Origin: Porodaedalea pini
Taxonomy: Eukaryota; Basidiomycota; Agaricomycetes; Hymenochaetales; Hymenochaetaceae
DNA: 55,045 nucleotides
Assembly (NCBI GenBank): GCA_002794775.1
Contig: NBAY01000143.1
Span: forward strand, 1 to 55,045
Direction: 5' to 3'
Each line of letters starts with the position of its first letter. Position 1 is the stretch's first letter. A program made the position numbers and the translations under genes. Positions 31,192 to 43,200 of this stretch are shown piece after piece. The notes under the pieces are model-generated. The model had not been told where the DNA came from. It made no database searches and saw nothing but the letters and a program-made list of their open reading frames with translations.

Positions 31192-31911
31192 TAAAAGCAG
31201 AACCCCACCCAGGCTCATCCCCAGCGTACGTCGTCGCTGTCGACTCGCCCTCACTCGGTCTAGAAGAGCACTCCCCTTGAAGGACCTGACGTGTAAACCC
31301 CCTAAACGACAACCCTCGACCCTGCCCGGACATTTTCGGACGTTCGTGTATTACGTAAACCTACACCGACCTTTCCCGACCCTGGCTCTCCGGATTAGCC
31401 TCTGGTGGAGCACGCACCTGACGTGGACGTGGGTGACCAGACGAGTACAAGCCTCGACAACAATCTCGTTCGTGATCTCGCTCGGCTCCTACCGCCTCGT
31501 CATCAACTTCGCCAACGAACCCATTCAACGTTGGCGTAACCCTGTATCTAACTCGCAGCCCAACCCTGTTCCCCCCCCGGTCTAGTCAAAATAGATCTCA
31601 CAGAGGAACAACAGCAGGCGCTACCCTCATCGTCGCGGTTTGACCCTGACCGTGCTTCGTACGTCGTAACCGACAGCGAGAACGTCACCCACGACCTCTG
31701 GTGGAGCGACCTCAGACACGCTTGGTACTTGACTAACGAACAAGCTCAACGAGTTCGGTGGGCGCCTAGAACTCAACGTGCGCCATCATCACCGACGGTC
31801 GCAACATCGTTGGTCATCCTCCCAAGCGAACCAGGAGGTTATCGTACGCCCCGTAGAGACTCATCGCCACCGACACCTCCCGAACATTTGTCCCGCACGC
31901 CTGCACCAACA
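31192..31911 (+). other. Leader of element 2
   Basis: Noncoding at first. From about 31594 the gag frame is open and encodes the conserved N-extension (IDLTEEQQQALPSSS, then HAWYLTNEQAQRVRWAPRT) without an ATG. Confidence 0.5.
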
Positions 31912-32991
31912 ATGTCGACATCTACGGGTTTTACTCAACAACAACAACGAGAGCTCGCAGCGTTAATCGCTGCAGCCTTCACTCAACAAGCGGCGAATGC
32001 CCCCGCTGCGCAAACCTCAAATGCTCCGCCCCCCAACATTGACGTTGCCCGGCCACGCGAATTCGCTGGCGGTGACGATTACCTCGACTTTAAATGCGAA
32101 GTTCTACTCTTTGTATCGGCGAACCCCACGAGGTACCCCTCGTCGTCGAGCAAGATCTACGTCGCGCTCTCCTATCTCAAGGGCGGCAACGCGTCGACGT
32201 GGGCGCAGAATTACATTCAGGAGTTTACGACGAATGGCGTTGTGAGCTTCACGGATAGCTGGACGAGGTTCCAGGAACGACTGGATGCATCCTTCGACGA
32301 CCCGAACAGAAAGGAGAAGGCGTTGAAGAAGTTCCGAGAAAAGACCCAGAAGGACCTCTCAGCCGACGAATTCTTCCAAGACCTCGACATAGTCATCAAA
32401 GCAGCAGAGCTAACGGACGAGGGTGTCATCTGCGATCGCCTAAAGCGCGCAATGAACATCGAAGTAGTCCGTGGAGTACTGAGGTCGACGCCGGTCCCAA
32501 CGAAGTATGAAGATTGGAAAAAGAAGGCCGTCAAAATTGATCGTGGCGAACAGCAGATTTGTGCCATCCAACGAGGCCGTGCACTACCTCCCGCGCGCCC
32601 ACAGGTCCAGCAGGCGCCGCCCATCCGCCGCTCGTTCGCAGCCCCCCACGTCGACAAGCGTGATGCGACCGGCGTTACCTTTGGAGGTGCGGGTCAGCCA
32701 ATGGACGTCTCGATGAACGAGGCGCAACGTCGACGCGCGTGCTGGATTTGCGGCGGGCTGGACCACTTTAAGAGCAAGTGCCCACAGGGGAAACCGATCA
32801 TCCAGCGCATGCTGGAACTGATGGCGCCAGGCGAACGTCATATCCTCGCCGACGAGCTCGGCGCAATGAAGGAATCAGCATTCGAGGAAGTCGTAGACAC
32901 TCGAAGGTCGACTGTGGAGGACTATGTGGAGGAAGAAGACGTTGACAAAGAGGTCGTCGACTCGCAGGGTTTTACGAAGGGTCAGGCGTAA
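31912..32991 (+). CDS. gag of element 2
   Basis: 359 codons from the first ATG, intact. Starts with a Gln-rich segment, then RPREFAGGDDYLDFKCEVLL, capsid-like helices (KALKKFREKTQKDLSADEFF) and a zinc knuckle CWICGGLDHFKSKC. Very similar to the gag of element 1 and ending with the same acidic tail. Confidence 0.92.
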   Translation: MSTSTGFTQQQQRELAALIAAAFTQQAANAPAAQTSNAPPPNIDVARPREFAGGDDYLDFKCEVLLFVSANPTRYPSSSSKIYVALSYLKGGNASTWAQNYIQEFTTNGVVSFTDSWTRFQERLDASFDDPNRKEKALKKFREKTQKDLSADEFFQDLDIVIKAAELTDEGVICDRLKRAMNIEVVRGVLRSTPVPTKYEDWKKKAVKIDRGEQQICAIQRGRALPPARPQVQQAPPIRRSFAAPHVDKRDATGVTFGGAGQPMDVSMNEAQRRRACWICGGLDHFKSKCPQGKPIIQRMLELMAPGERHILADELGAMKESAFEEVVDTRRSTVEDYVEEEDVDKEVVDSQGFTKGQA

Positions 32992-32999
32992 TCATCGGG

Positions 33000-35900
33000 G
33001 TGACTGACCAAGAAGAACAAGGGACTTCGAATCTGGATTCGCTAAAGTATAACCAACCGTCTGTACAATACGTAGATGCAAACGACGTCGATGGTTTTTC
33101 CAATTACGAAGTCCCCACCGGTGTGAATAAAGACGAGGAGTACGAACAGCTGTTCATGAGAGGAACTGGTGGACGCCAGCTGGACCTTCTCCTGAACGTC
33201 GGACAAAGCGTAGCGGGCGAAGTGAGAGAGGTGGACGCACACGCTCTTGTGGACTCAGGGTGTACAGGATCGTGCATCGACGTAAGGTTTGTCGAACGGT
33301 ATGGGTTGGAAACGAAACGTTACATCCGACCCCTCGCAGTACTCAATGCTGACGGCACGCACAACGAGGCTGGGTTGATTGAAGAGTACGTCGAAGTCGA
33401 GCTCATGATCGGCCACCACAAGGAAAGGATTGTCCTTGCGGTAACGTCCCTAGCATCGTCAAATATATTCTTGGGACACGACTGGCTTCAATGTCATAAC
33501 CCTGAGGTAGACTGGAAAACGGGTTCGATTGAATTCACTCGTTGTCCAGAAGAATGTGCGATCGAGGGGGAGCCGGTGGAAGACCTAGGCAAGGTAAAGG
33601 AGGTGGTGGAACAGATGAGGAGGGTGAGTGAGATGCGAATGGACAAGGCGTCCTGGCCCGCGTACCTCAATGACTATGCCGACGTTTTCAGCGAAAAAGG
33701 CTTCGAAAAGCTGCCTGAACACCGACCCTGGGATCACGTCATCGACTTGAAGCCCGACTTCAAACCGAGCGACTGTAAGATCTACCCGCTCACGCCGACG
33801 GAGCAACAGTCACTCAAGGACTTCCTCAATGAAAACTTGAAGTCTGGGCGCATCCAACGATTGATATCACCCATGGCGTCACCTTTCTTCTTCATTAAGA
33901 AAGCTGACAAATCATTACGCCCGATCCAGGATTACCGCAAACTCAATGATGGTACGATCAAGAACAAGTATCCCCTTCCTCTCATCGACGAACTCGTCGA
34001 CAAGGTCAAGAAAGCGAAGTACATCACTAAGCTTGACCTTCGCTGGGGGTACTACAATATCCGGATCCGCGAAGGTGACGAATGGAAAGCAGCGTTTCGC
34101 ACGAACATGGGCCTCTTCAAACCAACGGTCATGTTCTTTGGCCTTTGCAATGCGCCGGCCACGTTCCAGGCTTTTGTCAACCATATCTTCAAGGACCTGA
34201 TCTATGCTAACCTGATCATTGTATACCTCGACGACATCCTAATCCTCTCAGAAACCATAGAGGAGCATATCGACACGTCGAGGCGCGTACTCCAGATCCT
34301 CCGAGAAAATGGCCTGTACCTGAAGCTGGAGAAGTGCGAATTCGATGCCAAGGTCGTCAAGTACCTCGGTCATATCATTGGCAACGGCAAGATCAGGGCT
34401 GACCCGGCGAAGACGGATGCGATAGCGAACTGGCCTGTCCCACGAAACCTCAAGGAGCTGCAACAGTTCCTCGGCATGGGAAACTGGCTGAGACGGTTTA
34501 TTAAGGACTACAGCAAGGTGGTCCGACTGTTAACGTCACTAACAGGCAAGAAGGACTGGGTATGGGAGACCGAACAGCAGGAAGCGTTCGAGGAGCTGAG
34601 ATGACGTCTCTGCTCACCTCCAGTCCTAGCCATCGCCAACGATGAAGGCCCTTTCTGCGTAGAGGCGGACTCGTCAAACTTTGCACTCGGCGGCGTGTTG
34701 TTGCAGAAGCAGGAAGGAAAGTGGAGGGTGATCGCCTACAGATCAGAGGCGCTCGAACCAGCAGAACGAAACTACGAGATCTACGACAAAGAGATGCTCG
34801 CAATCGTTTCAGCGCTCAAGGAGTGGCGGCAGTACCTCCTTGGCGCTCGCCACAAAATCGAAATCTGGTCTGACCACGCCAACCTCACCTACTTCAGGTC
34901 AGCGCAGAAGCTGAGCTATCGTCAAGCTCGCTGGCGAACTGAACTCGAAGAATTCGACTTCCACCTCGAACACAAGTCGGGGAAGACTATGGGCAAGGCC
35001 GACTTGCTGTCACGCAAGGCGGGCTATGATCAGGGCAAGGATGACAACGACAGTGTCGTGTTCATCAAGGACAAGTGGCTGAACCGTGGAGTAGTGCGAA
35101 CGTCACACGATGAGGTGATGGAACGAGTGGGTGAAGCGCAGAGGGCGCAGGACGAATCGGAGAGGCCGACGAACATGACAGAAGTCGATGGGTTGTGGCA
35201 GATGAAAGGCAAGATATACGTTCCGTCGACAATGAAGGAGGCCGTGTTACGAGAGTGCCACGACTCGGTACTCGCCGGTCATCCGGGAGCATCGAAGACA
35301 GTAGAGCTCGTCCGTCGTGATTTCTGGTGGGCATCAATGTTCTCCGATGTCCGAGTGTACGTCCGAGGATGCGACCGCTGTCAACAGACGAAAGCCTTAA
35401 GAACGTCGAGGTCGAGGCCGCTTCACCCAAACGCAGTCCCTGAAGGTCCTTGGGAAATCGTCACGGTCGACCTAATCGGAGAGCTCCCGGACTCCAAGGG
35501 ACACAACGCGATCTGCGTCTTTGTAGACAGGTTCTCGAAGCAGATGCATGCGATCCCGACAACGACGAAATTGTCAGCGGAAGGTATGGCTCAGTTATAC
35601 CGCGACCACGTCTTCCGTCTTCATGGCCTACCAAGGAAGATCATCCATGACCGAGGCACGCAGTTCGATGCGTCGATGATGAAGGAGCTGTACAAACTCC
35701 TACACATCGAAGGCAACCCGTCAACCGCGTACCACCCACAAACGGATGGTCAGATGGAACGTGTCAACCAAGAGCTCGAACAGTATCTTCGACTCTTCGT
35801 TAACCATCGGCAATCAGACTGGAAAGACTGGCTCCCTCTTGCAGAGTTCGCTTACAATAACTGCGAACACTCGGCGATGAAAATGTCACCCTTCTACGCG

Positions 35901-36617
35901 AACACCGGACGTCACCCTAAGAGCTTCGACACCGTAAGAACTTCCTCTGCCAACATGTCGGCGGAAGAATTTGCGAAGCACATCAAGGAGACTCACCGGG
36001 TAGCAAAGGACAATCTGGTCAAGGCGGCAGAGGACATGAAGCGCTACCACGACCGGACAGCAGGGGCTTCAGTGGAGTACAAGGCTGGAGACAAGATTTT
36101 CCTCGATGGGCGAAACATCAGTACAGACTCACCGACGAAGAAGCTAGCGGACAAGTGGTATGGTCCCTTCGAGATCATCGACAAGGTGGGAGCGAGCGCG
36201 TACAAGCTCAAGCTCCCAAAGTGATGGAAAAAGGTCCACCCGGTCTTCAATGAGGCCCTGCTGAAACCCGCAGTTGAACCATCCTTTGAAAGTCAGAAAC
36301 AACAGCCGCCGCCGCCACCAGACATTGTCGACAACGAGGAAGAGTACGAGATCGAGGAAGTCATAGACTCACGTCTGCACCGAGGGAAGCTACAATACCT
36401 CATCAAGTGGGTTGGCTACAACGAACCGACGTGGCAGCCCGAGATGGACTTTGGTGAGAACGCAAAGGAGGCGATCACTGAATTCTATCGAAAACACCCT
36501 GGCGCCCCTCGAAAACTCGAAATTCCTCGCCAACAACTTTGCCCACGCTTCATCGACACTGAGTCAGATGACCACAATCTTGGTTGGTCGGGACGCCCAA
36601 CCTTGAGGGGGGGGGTA
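33000..36617 (+). pseudogene. pol of element 2, two CGA-to-TGA stops
   Basis: One frame throughout, interrupted only by TGA at 34602-34604 (between RT and RNase H) and TGA at 36222-36224 (between integrase and chromodomain); element 1 has CGA at both places. Protease LVDSGCTGS, RT YLDDILIL, RNase H, zinc finger ending CDRC, integrase and a chromodomain (YLIKWVGYNEPTWQPE, about 36400). An extra G in the polypurine run makes the last frame read on into the LTR. Inactive as it stands. Confidence 0.93.
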
Positions 36618-36618
36618 A

Positions 36619-37043
36619 TGTCAGAACTTGAACTTTCACCCTTTCTTTGTTTCCCCTTTCTCCTTTTCCTTTCCTTTTAACCGCTCTTTCTTATTATCTT
36701 TAATCATCTTTCCAATCACTTCCCACGCTCCCTTCACATGACCTTCAATTGTTCCATTCCCGCTCGTTATGTAATGTTAGGTAATATAGTCTCGCGGTCG
36801 TCGCTATATAAGGTCTCAGGAATCGCATGAACTCCTTGTTCTGCTTTTCCTCTTACCTCCACGACGACCTAGGTGAGACTCGTCCCCCTTGTATTAGTCT
36901 AGACTTGTATTAATCCTCTTACCTCCACGACAACCTAGCCTGAGTAAGCGTGTCCCGAGTCTACGCTCGAGTATAGCACGTCCCAGACGACAGTCAGCCG
37001 AGGCCTGCCCAGTCCAAGTCGTCTCCCGGACTCCCGCCTAACA
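36619..37043 (+). repeat. 3' LTR of element 2
   Basis: 425 bp, TG...CA, followed by the duplicated GTCCC. Differences from the 5' LTR include CG to CA changes within the repeated 24-bp segment. Confidence 0.95.
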
Positions 37044-38148
37044 GTCCCTGGCGTTGAAACCGTCGAAGTGCGGGGCATCGCGCTGCCCGCGTCGTGGTGC
37101 TCTCGTCGCCATTGGTGGCTGATAGATAGTGTGGAGGGACGAGCATAAGATCTGAGGAGTTAACGATGAGGTAAGACGTTGTCGAGTGGCAAGAGTTCCG
37201 GATGCTAAAGGAGCTGCTAGCGGAACGGATGGGTCGGACGGAACGGACGGGTCGGACGGAACGGACGGGTCGGACGGAACGGACGGGTCGGACGGAACGG
37301 ACGGGTCGGACGGAACGGACGGGGGTCGGACGGAACGGACGGGTCGGACGGAACGGACGGGTCGGACGGAACGGACGGGTCGGACGGAACGGACGGGTCG
37401 GACGGAACGGACGGGTCGGACGGAACGGACGGGTCGGACGGAACGGACGGGTCGGACGGAACGGACGGGTCGGACGGAACGGACGGGTCGGACGGAACGG
37501 ACGGGTCGGACGGAACGGACGGGACGGGTCGGACGGAACGGACGGGTCGGACGGAACGGACGGGTCGGACGGAACGGACGGGTCGGACGGAACGGACGGG
37601 TCGGACGGAACGGACGGGTCGGACGGAACGGACGGGTCGGACGGAACGGACGGGTCGGACGGAACGGACGGGTCGGACGGAACGGACGGGTCGGACGGAA
37701 CGGACGGAACAACTGGGGAAGAGAATACCGCGGCGGGACTGGATGAAGGAAACTGTAGATGCAATAGACGAAGAGTAGGGCTTCCTGGTGGCGAGGTGGA
37801 CTGCTGGGAATCGGTCGGGGATCGGGATTCTGAGGTGGACTGCAGAGCGGATGGTTCTGCTGATGTCGGAGGTAAATTCGAGCCGAGAAATGAGAACGGG
37901 GACGAGATCGTAGACGGAAACGATGACGGAAAGTTTGATGAGTCTTCTGATACCGAGGCTTGGACTGCTGAAGATGGAGGTGAAGGGGAGTGATCGTCGA
38001 GATCCTCTGACCTGTGCAGATCGGATGATAAGATGCGGTCAACGGTTTCTTCTTTACCTGAGTCTGTTGATTGAATCTGTGCTTCTCTGGCTTCACGTTC
38101 CAGCCTGGCTAGAATCCACTTATTCGGTGGGCGACCTGAACGTGACAC
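37044..38148 (-). pseudogene. Family 2 gag, N-terminal part with hexapeptide repeats
   Basis: Minus-strand gag start of the family 2 element. The upstream frame (from about 38200; no clear ATG) encodes SIVSRSGRPPNKWILARLER and a Ser/Pro-rich stretch, then the 18-bp repeat array, then in another frame MATRAPRRGQRDAPHFDGFN and NARD at the border of element 2. Two indels in the array (+2 near 37321, +5 near 37522) together explain the frame difference. The rest of gag lies at 30464-30766, 24665-24807 and 17674-18352. Confidence 0.7.
37222..37709. repeat. 18-bp minisatellite (about 27 copies)
   Basis: Tandem ggtcggacggaacggacg units, almost perfect. On the minus strand they encode Val-Pro-Ser-Asp-Pro-Ser; other frames give RPFRPT or VRSVRP. 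No frame contains a stop, which explains the long open stretches on both strands here. Confidence 0.95.
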
Positions 38149-38751
38149 GATTGAAACCCCCTCGTGGTGGGCTCCACTTGATAATACTGAGTTCCGGTTG
38201 TTAGTGAATAGGAATCAGATGATTGAGTTCGAGGGAGACGTGTCTAATGGGTCAATACCCTTGTTCCGGTCGAGTTCCATGGGTTCCGGATCGCAGGATT
38301 CGGGTTGCGTGCGTTCCGGTGTGTCAGGGGCAACGGAATTGACGAAGCGTACTAATAGGGAAGTGTTCGAAGCGTAGCGCCGGCGGAGCACTCGAGATGT
38401 GTGGGGGATCATCGGTGGCTGTGTCAGAAGTCACGGAGACACGCTAATACTAACACGACTTCTCGGAGCGGGATTGTCCTCAGGATGGATGGCTGGTCCC
38501 TGTGCTCAACAGACGTCGTCTGGAGTACCAGAGAGCGGGGCGAGATATGGGACTTAATTCAGAAGATAAGAGACGAGAGGGAATCAAAGTCGAGATAACG
38601 AGAACGAAGCGAAACGAGGTAAGGACGGAACGGACGGAACGAGTGCAACGGGCGCAACGTGAATAAAACGAAGTCGAGGTGAGCGATTCGAGTCACTGAG
38701 GCACCGAGGCGTACCTAGAGACAGTCCTGAGAGATAGCACACGAAGTTAGG
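38149..38751 (-). other. Leader of the family 2 element
   Basis: Between its 5' LTR and gag. No further gene seen; the plus-strand openings here are shadows. I cannot identify the primer site. Confidence 0.4.
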
Positions 38752-39258
38752 TGTCAAAACTCGGGGGTGGAATTTGCTGTCCTATCTACAACATTCGGCG
38801 CTCTATAAATACTAAACAAGTGTCCTGCGTAAACATGAAAGGCGAAATAAAATAAGACGAGTCCTCTATTGTCCTACCACTGAGCCTCCTGAGTGTTCCT
38901 TTGAGCGGCTCCACGATCCAAACTACTGAAAGGCGGGGACGGCGCGTGTTGACTTGGCGTAGCGTCGGTGAGCTTCGGGATCCTTTGTACAGAGCCGGAA
39001 CGACCAATGCTGGGCTGGCGCATGTTTGTTTAGACAAAGGCAAATGAACGAACCTTTGGCAGGGTCGAGAGGACACGCGCACAGATAAGTGCACCGGGGT
39101 CGGTCCGAGTAGCTGATGTGTGCGTTCCGTGTTCGGGTAATCTCCGCCAATCCGGGTGTACCGCTTCGTTCGATTGCCGAGTCGAGGCTCTTTGACTTCG
39201 TGACGTACACCGTGTGCGTTCCGCTCGTTCCGTGCCCAATGAACCAGTTGGTGTTACA
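38752..39258 (-). repeat. 5' LTR of the family 2 element
   Basis: 507 bp. On the minus strand it runs from TGTAACACC to TTTTGACA. It lies upstream of the minus-strand gag, and its outer end abuts family 1 pol sequence at 39259. Its partner 3' LTR is not in the window; the element is cut short at unit B. Boundaries are inferred from the TG/CA ends and from resumption of pol. Confidence 0.65.
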
Positions 39259-39916
39259 CCGTACGAACTTCCTCGGCCAACATGTCGGCGGAAGAATTCA
39301 TGAAGCACATCAAGGAGACTCATCGCGTGGCTAAAGACAATCTGGTCAAGGCAGCTGAAGACATGAAACGCTACCATGACCGAACGGCAGGGGCATCGGT
39401 GGAGTACAAGGCTGGCGACAAGGTTTTCCTTGATGGGCGCAACATCAGCACCGACTCGCCCACGAAGAAACTTGCCGACAAATGGTATGGTCCCTTCGAC
39501 ATTGTTGACAAAATCGGAGCGAGCACGTACAAGCTCAAACTCCCAAAGTGATGGAAAAAGGTCCACCCCATCTTCAACGAGTCCCTGCTGAAACCCACCG
39601 TTGAACTGTCCTTCGAGAGCCAAAAACAGCAGCCGCCGCCGGACATCGTCAAGAACGAAGAGGAGTACGAGGTTGAGGAAGTCATAGACTCACGTCTGCA
39701 CCGAGGAAAATTACAGTACCTCGTAAAGTGGGTCGGATACAACGAATCGACTTGGCAACCTGAGACAGACTTTGGCGAGAACGCAAGGGAGGCGATCACT
39801 GAGTTCTACCAGAAACACCCCGGTGCTCCTCGCAAACTCGACATCCCCCGCTCACGACTCCGCCCACTCTTCGTCGACACCAAGCCAGACGACCACAATT
39901 TTGGTTGGTCGGGACG
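39259..39916 (+). pseudogene. pol 3' end of element 3a (family 1)
   Basis: 5'-truncated family 1 pol: integrase C-terminal region (SAEEFMKHIKETHRVAKDNL, DKVFLDGRNISTDSPTKKLA), a TGA at 39549-39551 where relatives have CGA, then a chromodomain (YLVKWVGYNESTWQPE, about 39718). The Copia element interrupts it at GGACG; its last 27 bases and polypurine tract lie at 45920-45946. The left break is the family 2 LTR. Confidence 0.85.
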
Positions 39917-40202
39917 TATTAGCAGCAGTGAACCAAAAGGGGTCACACTTCACACCTGAGTCCAATGGATGAGTGCAACAGATAGATATATATTAATATA
40001 CAAGTGCATACCTGAGTCCAATGGATGAGTGCAACAGATAGGGACACTCATACATTGTCTCAGCCGCTTTGAAGCTAATATTACATAAGACAAAAATCAC
40101 GTGATGTTCGCACATGCGCGCGCATGTGCGAACAGAGGCGTGGGAATAAATCAAGAAAAGCATGGAAAACATAAAATAAGTGTCAGAATCACACTTCCAA
40201 CA
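39917..40202 (-). repeat. 3' LTR of the Copia element
   Basis: 286 bp. It contains a 30-bp segment (starting cctgagtccaatggatgagt) twice, about 60 bp apart, and a tatatatta AT-rich box between the repeats. Next to it at 40203-40212, on the minus strand, is the purine tract aggtgggag. Confidence 0.93.
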
Positions 40203-40230
40203 CTCCCACCTGATCTGACACATCTGTAAG

Positions 40231-43200
40231 TCACCTAAGACCTAACATCCCACACATCTCTCCCACTTTCAAGCGCCCAAGGGCTTTGGTCATGATATCA
40301 GCTGGCATAGACTTAGTGGGCAAGTACCTCACATCCACATAGCCTGCTTCAACCACATCTCTCAGCCAGTAATGACGCAAATCCAGGTGTTTCATGTGCC
40401 CATGATGTTCAGGATTTCTGGCAACTGCTAATGCAGACTGGTTGTCAACATAGAGAACAGATGGGGCATCAAAATGATACCCAAACTCAGTGAGCAAGTT
40501 GCGCAACCATATGATCTCTTGTCCTGATTGTACAGCAGCAATGTATTCTGCCTCAGTAGTAGAGAGAGTCACAATGGTTTGCAACCGACTTGCCCAACTG
40601 ATTGCACCAGTTCCCATTTTAACCACCATGCCACTTGTAGAGCGCCTGTCATCCTCATCACCACCATGGTCTGCATCAGAGAATGTGGTGAACAGCTCAG
40701 CTGAGTTGGGGTCAGATGCATAAGTCAACTTGTAGTCTTTGGTACCTTGAAGGTAACGACACAAGTGCTTTGCAGCCTTCCAGTGAGCCATGCCAGGATT
40801 AGCACTAAAACGTGCCAGAACTCCCACTGCATAAGCAATGTCTGGGCGTGTAGCCACAGCAAGATACATGAGAGTGCCCACCAACTGCTTGTAAGGAACA
40901 GTCTTCATGAAGGCAGTCTCTTCATCATTCTTGGGAGCCATGGACTTGCTAAGCTTATGACCTTCAGGTAGTGGGGTTGTCACAGTGCCACAATTGCTAA
41001 GTTCAAAACGCTCAAGTATGTCAATGATATACTGGCGCTGAGATATAGACAAAGAGTGCTGAGAGCGATCATGCTCAATGTGAACTCCCAAGAGGAATGA
41101 AGTTGGCCCGAGGTCATGTAGCTTGAAGTGCTTCTCCAACTCACTCTTCACAAACTGGTACTGCTCCTTCGACTTTGCAGCAATGGTCATGTCATCAACA
41201 TAGACAGGAATGATAATGCGCACATCCTCTCTGCGATAGACCCATATACTGTTGTCGCAGCGCACCAGTTGGAAGCCCATACCCTTCAGTACTGAATCGA
41301 GTTTCTTGTGCCACTGGCGTCCAGCTTGTTTCAGTCCATAGATAGACTTTACTAGCTTAAGAACAAATTCAGCACCATAATACTCCTCAAACCCTTCAGG
41401 CTGGTCCATGTAGACATCATGATCCATCTCACCATTGAGAAAAGCGGTGGAGATGTCTACACTGTAAAGCTCAAGGTCCTCAAGTGCAGCTATAGCCAGA
41501 ATTGCACGTAGTGCCGCCCACTTTGCAGTTGGTGCAAACACCTGTGAAAACTCCAATCCTGGTCGCTGTGAGTATCCCTTTGCAACCAGTCTTGCCTTGT
41601 ACCTGTCCACAGAGCCATCTGCCTTGTGCTTGAGTTTGAACACCCAGCGACAACCAATAGTTTTACGACCAGTTGGAAGTCTGACAGGCTGGAAAGTGCC
41701 ATTCTCAATCAGACTGATGAACTCTTCCATTGCAGCCTGTTCCCAAAGATGGGCATCAGGGCGCCCCTTGATATCCTTCCACTGGTAGGGCTCTGGACCA
41801 TATTGCTTGCGCACTTCTGCAGAGAATACATGCTCAAGACGATTTGTAGACTTGAAGACATAGTCAAACGCATCATCAAAAGCAATGTACTTGTCTTCAA
41901 GACCTGCATTTGTGCCAAAGTCCATGAGCCCATTGAACATGAGCGCTTCTGCTTGCATCTCCTCTTCAGACATGACATCAAGTTCATCGTGCTGTTCAGC
42001 ATCCTCCATGTGCACATCCATTTCTAGCTGATGCACAACTTCAGGCTCAGGTATGGGAACAGGATCAGGTCTAGGAATGCGTCGACCTGGATAATCCATA
42101 AGTGGATTGATCATTCTGTCCCATGCACCAGTGGTAGTGCGTGGTTTTGGCCTGGGAGGAGGAGCTGATGACGGAGTTTGAGTCTGATTAGGGTGCTCAC
42201 TCCTTGGTTTCTTAGCAGGAGGAGTCTGAGAAGGTGGAGGAGACACAGTGTGTTTACGTGCAGAAGCAAGCGGAGAAGGGGAATGAGTTGGTGGAGGTAC
42301 AGGAGGGTCCACTGGACGAACAGGAGGTGGAGGAGATGGCAGAACATCATCATCATCATCACTTTCTACTTCCACCTGTTCTGGCAGATCTTTTGCCTCT
42401 GGAGGAGATTGTACCCGCAAATCAACAGGAGTCCTAGAATTGCCTGGAAACACGTGTTCATCAAACTGAGCAGAGTCACTAATGATCTCCTTGCGTGTAA
42501 CAGGGTTCCAGAATAGCCATCCTTTGTAATTTGCAGGGTAGCCAAGGAAGACACATTTCTGTGTGTGGGATTGCAACTGTTTGCGTTGATCTTTCTGGAC
42601 ATGTACATATGAAGTGCAGCCAAAAACGCGAAAATGAGAAACATCTGGTTTAGACTTGTACCAGAGTTGATAGGGTGTGTTGTCATTCACCGCAGATGTA
42701 GGAGAGCGATTATGGACATGAACAAAAGCAGCAACTGCATCCCACCAGAAAGTAGCAGGTAAGTGTGCTTCATTCAGCATAGTGGTGATGCCCTCAGCTA
42801 ACGTCCTGTTTGCGTGTTCAGCAACACCGTTTTGGTGGGGTTCATTTCTGACAGTGTGCTGGCGATGAATGCCGTCATTTTCACAGAGTTGATCCCATTC
42901 CTTTGGCATGTATTCTCCTCCCTTATCATCACGAGTGGCCTTAATCTTCAAATCTAACTGATTCTCTGCATATGCCTTAAAATGCTTAAAAGCACTAAAA
43001 GCGTCACTCTTCTTCTTCAAAGGCAAAACTGCCCAGAAGTGACTGAAATCATCAATGAAGGTGATCCAGTACTTGTAACCATTCCTTGACTGAATGGGAA
43101 GAGGACCATGCACATCTGAGTGAACCAATTGAAGAAGACTTGATGCACGATGCGATGCAAGTTTTGAGACATTAGAACGATGCTGTTTGCCTGCAATGCA

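Larger units (their letters stand above)
30767..37043 (+). mobile_element. Chromovirus element 2 (Ty3/gypsy, 6.3 kb)
   Basis: Complete element with two 425-bp LTRs differing at about six bases, gag, pol and a G-rich polypurine tract. Target duplication GTCCC at 30762-30766 and 37044-37048. It is a sister of element 1 with a distinct LTR. Two nonsense codons in pol. Confidence 0.95.

Noticed and set aside
37186..37993. Long plus-strand ORFs with Gly-Arg-Thr-Glu repeats
   Set aside because: They are shadows of the stop-free 18-bp minisatellite; the flanking codons match the minus-strand gag instead.
42111..42437. Plus- and minus-strand ORFs over the Pro-rich Copia linker
   Set aside because: They overlap the intact Copia polyprotein in other frames and show no family features.
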